Positions 50,595-52,397 of a stretch of DNA of 52,397 nucleotides are shown here, piece after piece; position 1 is the first letter of the stretch; every line of letters starts with the position of its first letter. Position numbers and translations under genes: made by a program. The stretch comes from an uncultured bacterium (lineage in GTDB: Bacteria > Patescibacteriota > Gracilibacteria > Absconditabacterales > Absconditicoccaceae). Where the stretch lies: contig CAMVNG010000006.1 in NCBI GenBank assembly GCA_947168815.1, positions 1-52,397 on the forward strand, written 5' to 3'. Under the pieces are notes generated by a model. The model did no database searches, was not told the origin of the DNA, and saw only the letters and a list, made by a program, of their open reading frames with translations.

Positions 50595-50873
50595 ATGGAG
50601 ACTCCTGAACTTAAGAATAGAATTGTTATTTCAAAAAGAAACTCAAATACTTCTAAGAAGTTATTAGATACATTAAATAGTATTTCTAATGAAGATATTA
50701 CTAATGTAGGAGATGCAATTATTGAGAAAATGAATCAACCTGTTCATGATCTAGATTGGGCTAAACGTGTTATTTATGATGAAGATGAATCAATAGAACA
50801 TTATGAGAACTATAGAGAAGCTTTAGATATTTTAGCAAATTCAGGTGATTCTTTCTTGTTTATGGAGTTTTAA
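50595..50873 (+). CDS. Small acidic helical protein, TGA-free class
   Basis: 92 aa, METPELKNRIVISKRNSNTS start, mostly helical, acidic C-terminus; the glycines are GGN; TAA stop. First of three plus-strand TGA-free genes, each with its own promoter. No family recognised. Confidence 0.7.
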   Translation: METPELKNRIVISKRNSNTSKKLLDTLNSISNEDITNVGDAIIEKMNQPVHDLDWAKRVIYDEDESIEHYENYREALDILANSGDSFLFMEF

Positions 50874-50876
50874 CTC

Positions 50877-50905
50877 TTGTATTTAACTCCTCTGTTCTTT
50901 ATAAC
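50877..50905 (+). promoter_or_regulatory. Sigma70-like promoter
   Basis: TTGTAT, 17 nt, TATAAC, then an A/C-rich leader (AACATAACCACAAACACAAA). Confidence 0.68.
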
Positions 50906-50945
50906 GTATTAGATAACTAAACATAACCACAAACACAAATTAATT

Positions 50946-51119
50946 ATGAAAAAAGCTAGAAAATTAAGCCGTAGTTACCTTAGAGGAAGGCATTATCACC
51001 ATTATTATGAACAATCTGTTTTTATAATGCGTCGAATTATTGCTCGTAGGTATGGTGTGCCGATTGCGTCTGTGAAATACAAACCTCGGTTTGATCGATA
51101 TTATGTTTTTATGAACTAA
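50946..51119 (+). CDS. 57-aa very basic protein, TGA-free class
   Basis: MKKARKLSRSYLRGRHYHHY start: Lys/Arg/His-rich, probably nucleic-acid binding. YLxG then paired Arg/Ile and SVKYKPRF parallel the 3313..3516 protein. Glycines GGN. Clear promoter, terminator just downstream. Function unknown. Confidence 0.72.
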   Translation: MKKARKLSRSYLRGRHYHHYYEQSVFIMRRIIARRYGVPIASVKYKPRFDRYYVFMN

Positions 51120-51131
51120 ATTACTGCGCAG

Positions 51132-51167
51132 TGAAGAGTTAATAGTCAGATTTGCTATTAACTTTTT
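51132..51167 (+). terminator. Intrinsic terminator
   Basis: AGTTAATAG...CTATTAACT stem then T6. Confidence 0.85.
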
Positions 51168-51185
51168 TATTTACTTTTCAAATTC

Positions 51186-51213
51186 TTGACAATTTCTTAT
51201 TAGTATATAAAAT
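51186..51213 (+). promoter_or_regulatory. Sigma70-like promoter
   Basis: TTGACA, 16 nt, TAAAAT before the 51247 gene. Confidence 0.6.
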
Positions 51214-51246
51214 TATTTCAGCTTTATATTTTACATACACTTTCAA

Positions 51247-51783
51247 ATGAGAAAAACAAAATCAAGTTTAGAAAAAGCAGTAGAGAAGAATGGTTCAGAC
51301 ATTAATGGTTTTAAAAAAGCTACTATCAAAAAGCAACTTGTAAAAACCTTAACTGCTAGTAAAGAATCTATTGATGTTAAAGAATACTCAATTAATGATG
51401 CTATCCAAGCTTTACGTTTATGGAGGAATAGTGAATTTAAAGATATTGATCTAGGAGGATTAAATACTGCTAAATCAAAGAAACTTTTAGCTAAGTATAA
51501 GGAACTTTATAAAGATGGAAGCTTTGATTATCAAAGTGAAGAGTTTATTCCATTAGATAATAAATTGGCTATTTTACTTATTTTGGAGAATGGTGGAACT
51601 GCTATTTCTAGATATATGTTAGGTAGAGATGTTACTGAAGGTGATTTCCAACATTGGGTTCCTAATTTCGCTGATAAGTGGAATAATGGATTCTTTAATA
51701 TTGGACTTAAAGAAAGTGGTAAAATTAAAGCTAAATATGAAGTACATGGTGATGCTGTAAAAGTTATTATGGAAAGGATTTAA
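51247..51783 (+). CDS. Unknown 178-aa protein, TGA-free class
   Basis: 178 aa, helical and basic at the N-terminus (MRKTKSSLEKAVEKNGSD), a middle DIGLGG-like turn region and a C-terminal beta part (KIKAKYEVHGDAVKVIMERI). About 13 glycines, all GGN. TAA stop, terminator GAAGGAA...TTCCTTC. No family recognised. Confidence 0.75.
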   Translation: MRKTKSSLEKAVEKNGSDINGFKKATIKKQLVKTLTASKESIDVKEYSINDAIQALRLWRNSEFKDIDLGGLNTAKSKKLLAKYKELYKDGSFDYQSEEFIPLDNKLAILLILENGGTAISRYMLGRDVTEGDFQHWVPNFADKWNNGFFNIGLKESGKIKAKYEVHGDAVKVIMERI

Positions 51784-51802
51784 TAAATTATAAAAATATG
51801 AA

Positions 51803-51832
51803 AGAAGGAAGTCAGATTCCTTCTTTTTTTTA
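51803..51832 (+). terminator. Intrinsic terminator
   Basis: GAAGGAA-GTCAGA-TTCCTTC then T8. Confidence 0.9.
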
Positions 51833-51840
51833 ATTTAAAA

Positions 51841-51872
51841 AAAGGCCTTACGTTATATCATTGAAAGGCATC
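51841..51872 (-). terminator. Possible minus-strand terminator (element G)
   Basis: GCCTT...AAGGC stem followed by seven T on the minus strand, with no minus-strand gene before it; could end another small RNA whose promoter is not clear. Confidence 0.35.
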
Positions 51873-51981
51873 TGAATTCACATATTTTTATTATTAAACC
51901 TTATATCCAATTTGAATAGTTTTTATTGAATACTATTTTTTTATTCTTATAAAAATTTGTATTTATTAGTTGGTTAATCTT

Positions 51982-52397
51982 ATGCAATTAATACCCTTAA
52001 AAGAAGAAGATATCAAAGATTTTAAGTCATCTATGCAAGAAGCATTTCAATATTGATATGAATCTGTTTGTTGAAAATCTGATGAAATACTTTCAGAAAG
52101 TCATATAGACCGTAGTTTAAATAAAGAAAACTCATATGCTTATGAAATGATAGATGATGGATGAAACTTATTATGATGAGCTATTGTTACTATAAATGAG
52201 AATCAACACAATTATTTAGATTTTCTATTTGTTAAAGTTTGAATTCAATCCAAATGAGTATGACAAGCTATCCGAGAAGAAATAGAAAAAATCCATTCAG
52301 ATACTAAGGTATGGGAAACTGTAACTCCTTATTTTGATAAGAGAAATATTCATTTCTATGTTAATAAATTACATTTTCATATAACAGAATACTTTAA
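51982..52397 (+). CDS. GNAT family N-acetyltransferase (3' end missing)
   Basis: At least 138 aa, open to the window edge. N-terminus [20 protein letters not shown] is typical of [23 protein letters not shown] matches the acetyl-CoA loop (Q/RxxGxG/A with TGA glycines), followed by [17 protein letters not shown], the usual Asn-xx-Phe/Tyr region. Acetylates an unknown amine with acetyl-CoA. Leaderless or T-rich upstream. Confidence 0.85.

Noticed and set aside
1-52397. tRNA or rRNA genes
   Set aside because: I looked for cloverleaf-like GTTCGA-type arms and rRNA-like stretches and saw none; a covariance search would be needed to be sure.

Overview
Organism and code. TGA must be read as glycine in most genes of this window: long reading frames open only with that reading, and the TGAs fall on invariant glycines (all four glycines of the Walker A motif GGPGTGKS near 44072 are TGA; so are glycines of VDGQQR at 41031..42827 and of GASQGG at 3692..4477). 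That is genetic code 25, known from Candidatus Absconditabacteria (SR1) and Gracilibacteria (CPR/Patescibacteria), and the low GC fits. No tRNA or rRNA gene was seen, so the exact lineage, and chromosome versus plasmid versus phage, cannot be settled.

Two interleaved gene populations. About 17 short genes never use TGA for glycine, have higher GC, are mostly monocistronic, and typically have a sigma70-like promoter (TTGAnn, 16-17 nt, TAtaat), a C/A-rich G-poor leader and their own hairpin terminator. Four of them (ends at 2390, 3313, 15181, 49772) stop at TGA just before a terminator, as if written in the standard code. Between them lie at least five promoter-to-terminator units with no convincing ORF (candidate small RNAs), four packed into 13.7-15.8 kb. 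The recoded genes have T-rich or leaderless starts and TAA/TAG stops.

Layout. 0-9.3 kb: HdeD-like protein, flavodoxin lipoprotein, alpha/beta hydrolase, two MORN/YwqK-like proteins, ASCH protein and a block of TGA-free genes. 9.3-19.2 kb: HU, a lipoprotein, a 1075-aa phage tail-fibre-like protein, holin, RyR-domain protein, CHAP lysin, and a protein with two HEPN RxxxxH motifs; this resembles a phage tail/lysis module with cargo. 19.3-29.9 kb: Cys-rich peptide behind an operator, second HU, an operon of membrane proteins, lipoprotein, two tandem MORN proteins, SLH-like surface protein. 29.9-39.9 kb: a Panacea-type toxin-antitoxin cassette between 49-bp direct repeats, a 1379-aa protein made of about 25 33-aa helical repeats with a 352-aa partner, and a TPR / Cys-rich secreted pair. 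40.2-49.7 kb: a defence-like island (DUF2726, DUF262/DUF1524, MazG-like, DUF2075 helicase, DEDD exonuclease fused to MORN repeats and a membrane anchor, clan CD cysteine-peptidase-like protein). 49.7-52.4 kb: four TGA-free genes and a GNAT acetyltransferase cut by the window edge.

Most promising leads: the mixed-code architecture with its RNA-like cassettes, the 33-aa solenoid, and the defence-like genes (tandem HEPN, helicase/MazG/DUF262 operon, exonuclease-MORN, caspase-like protease).
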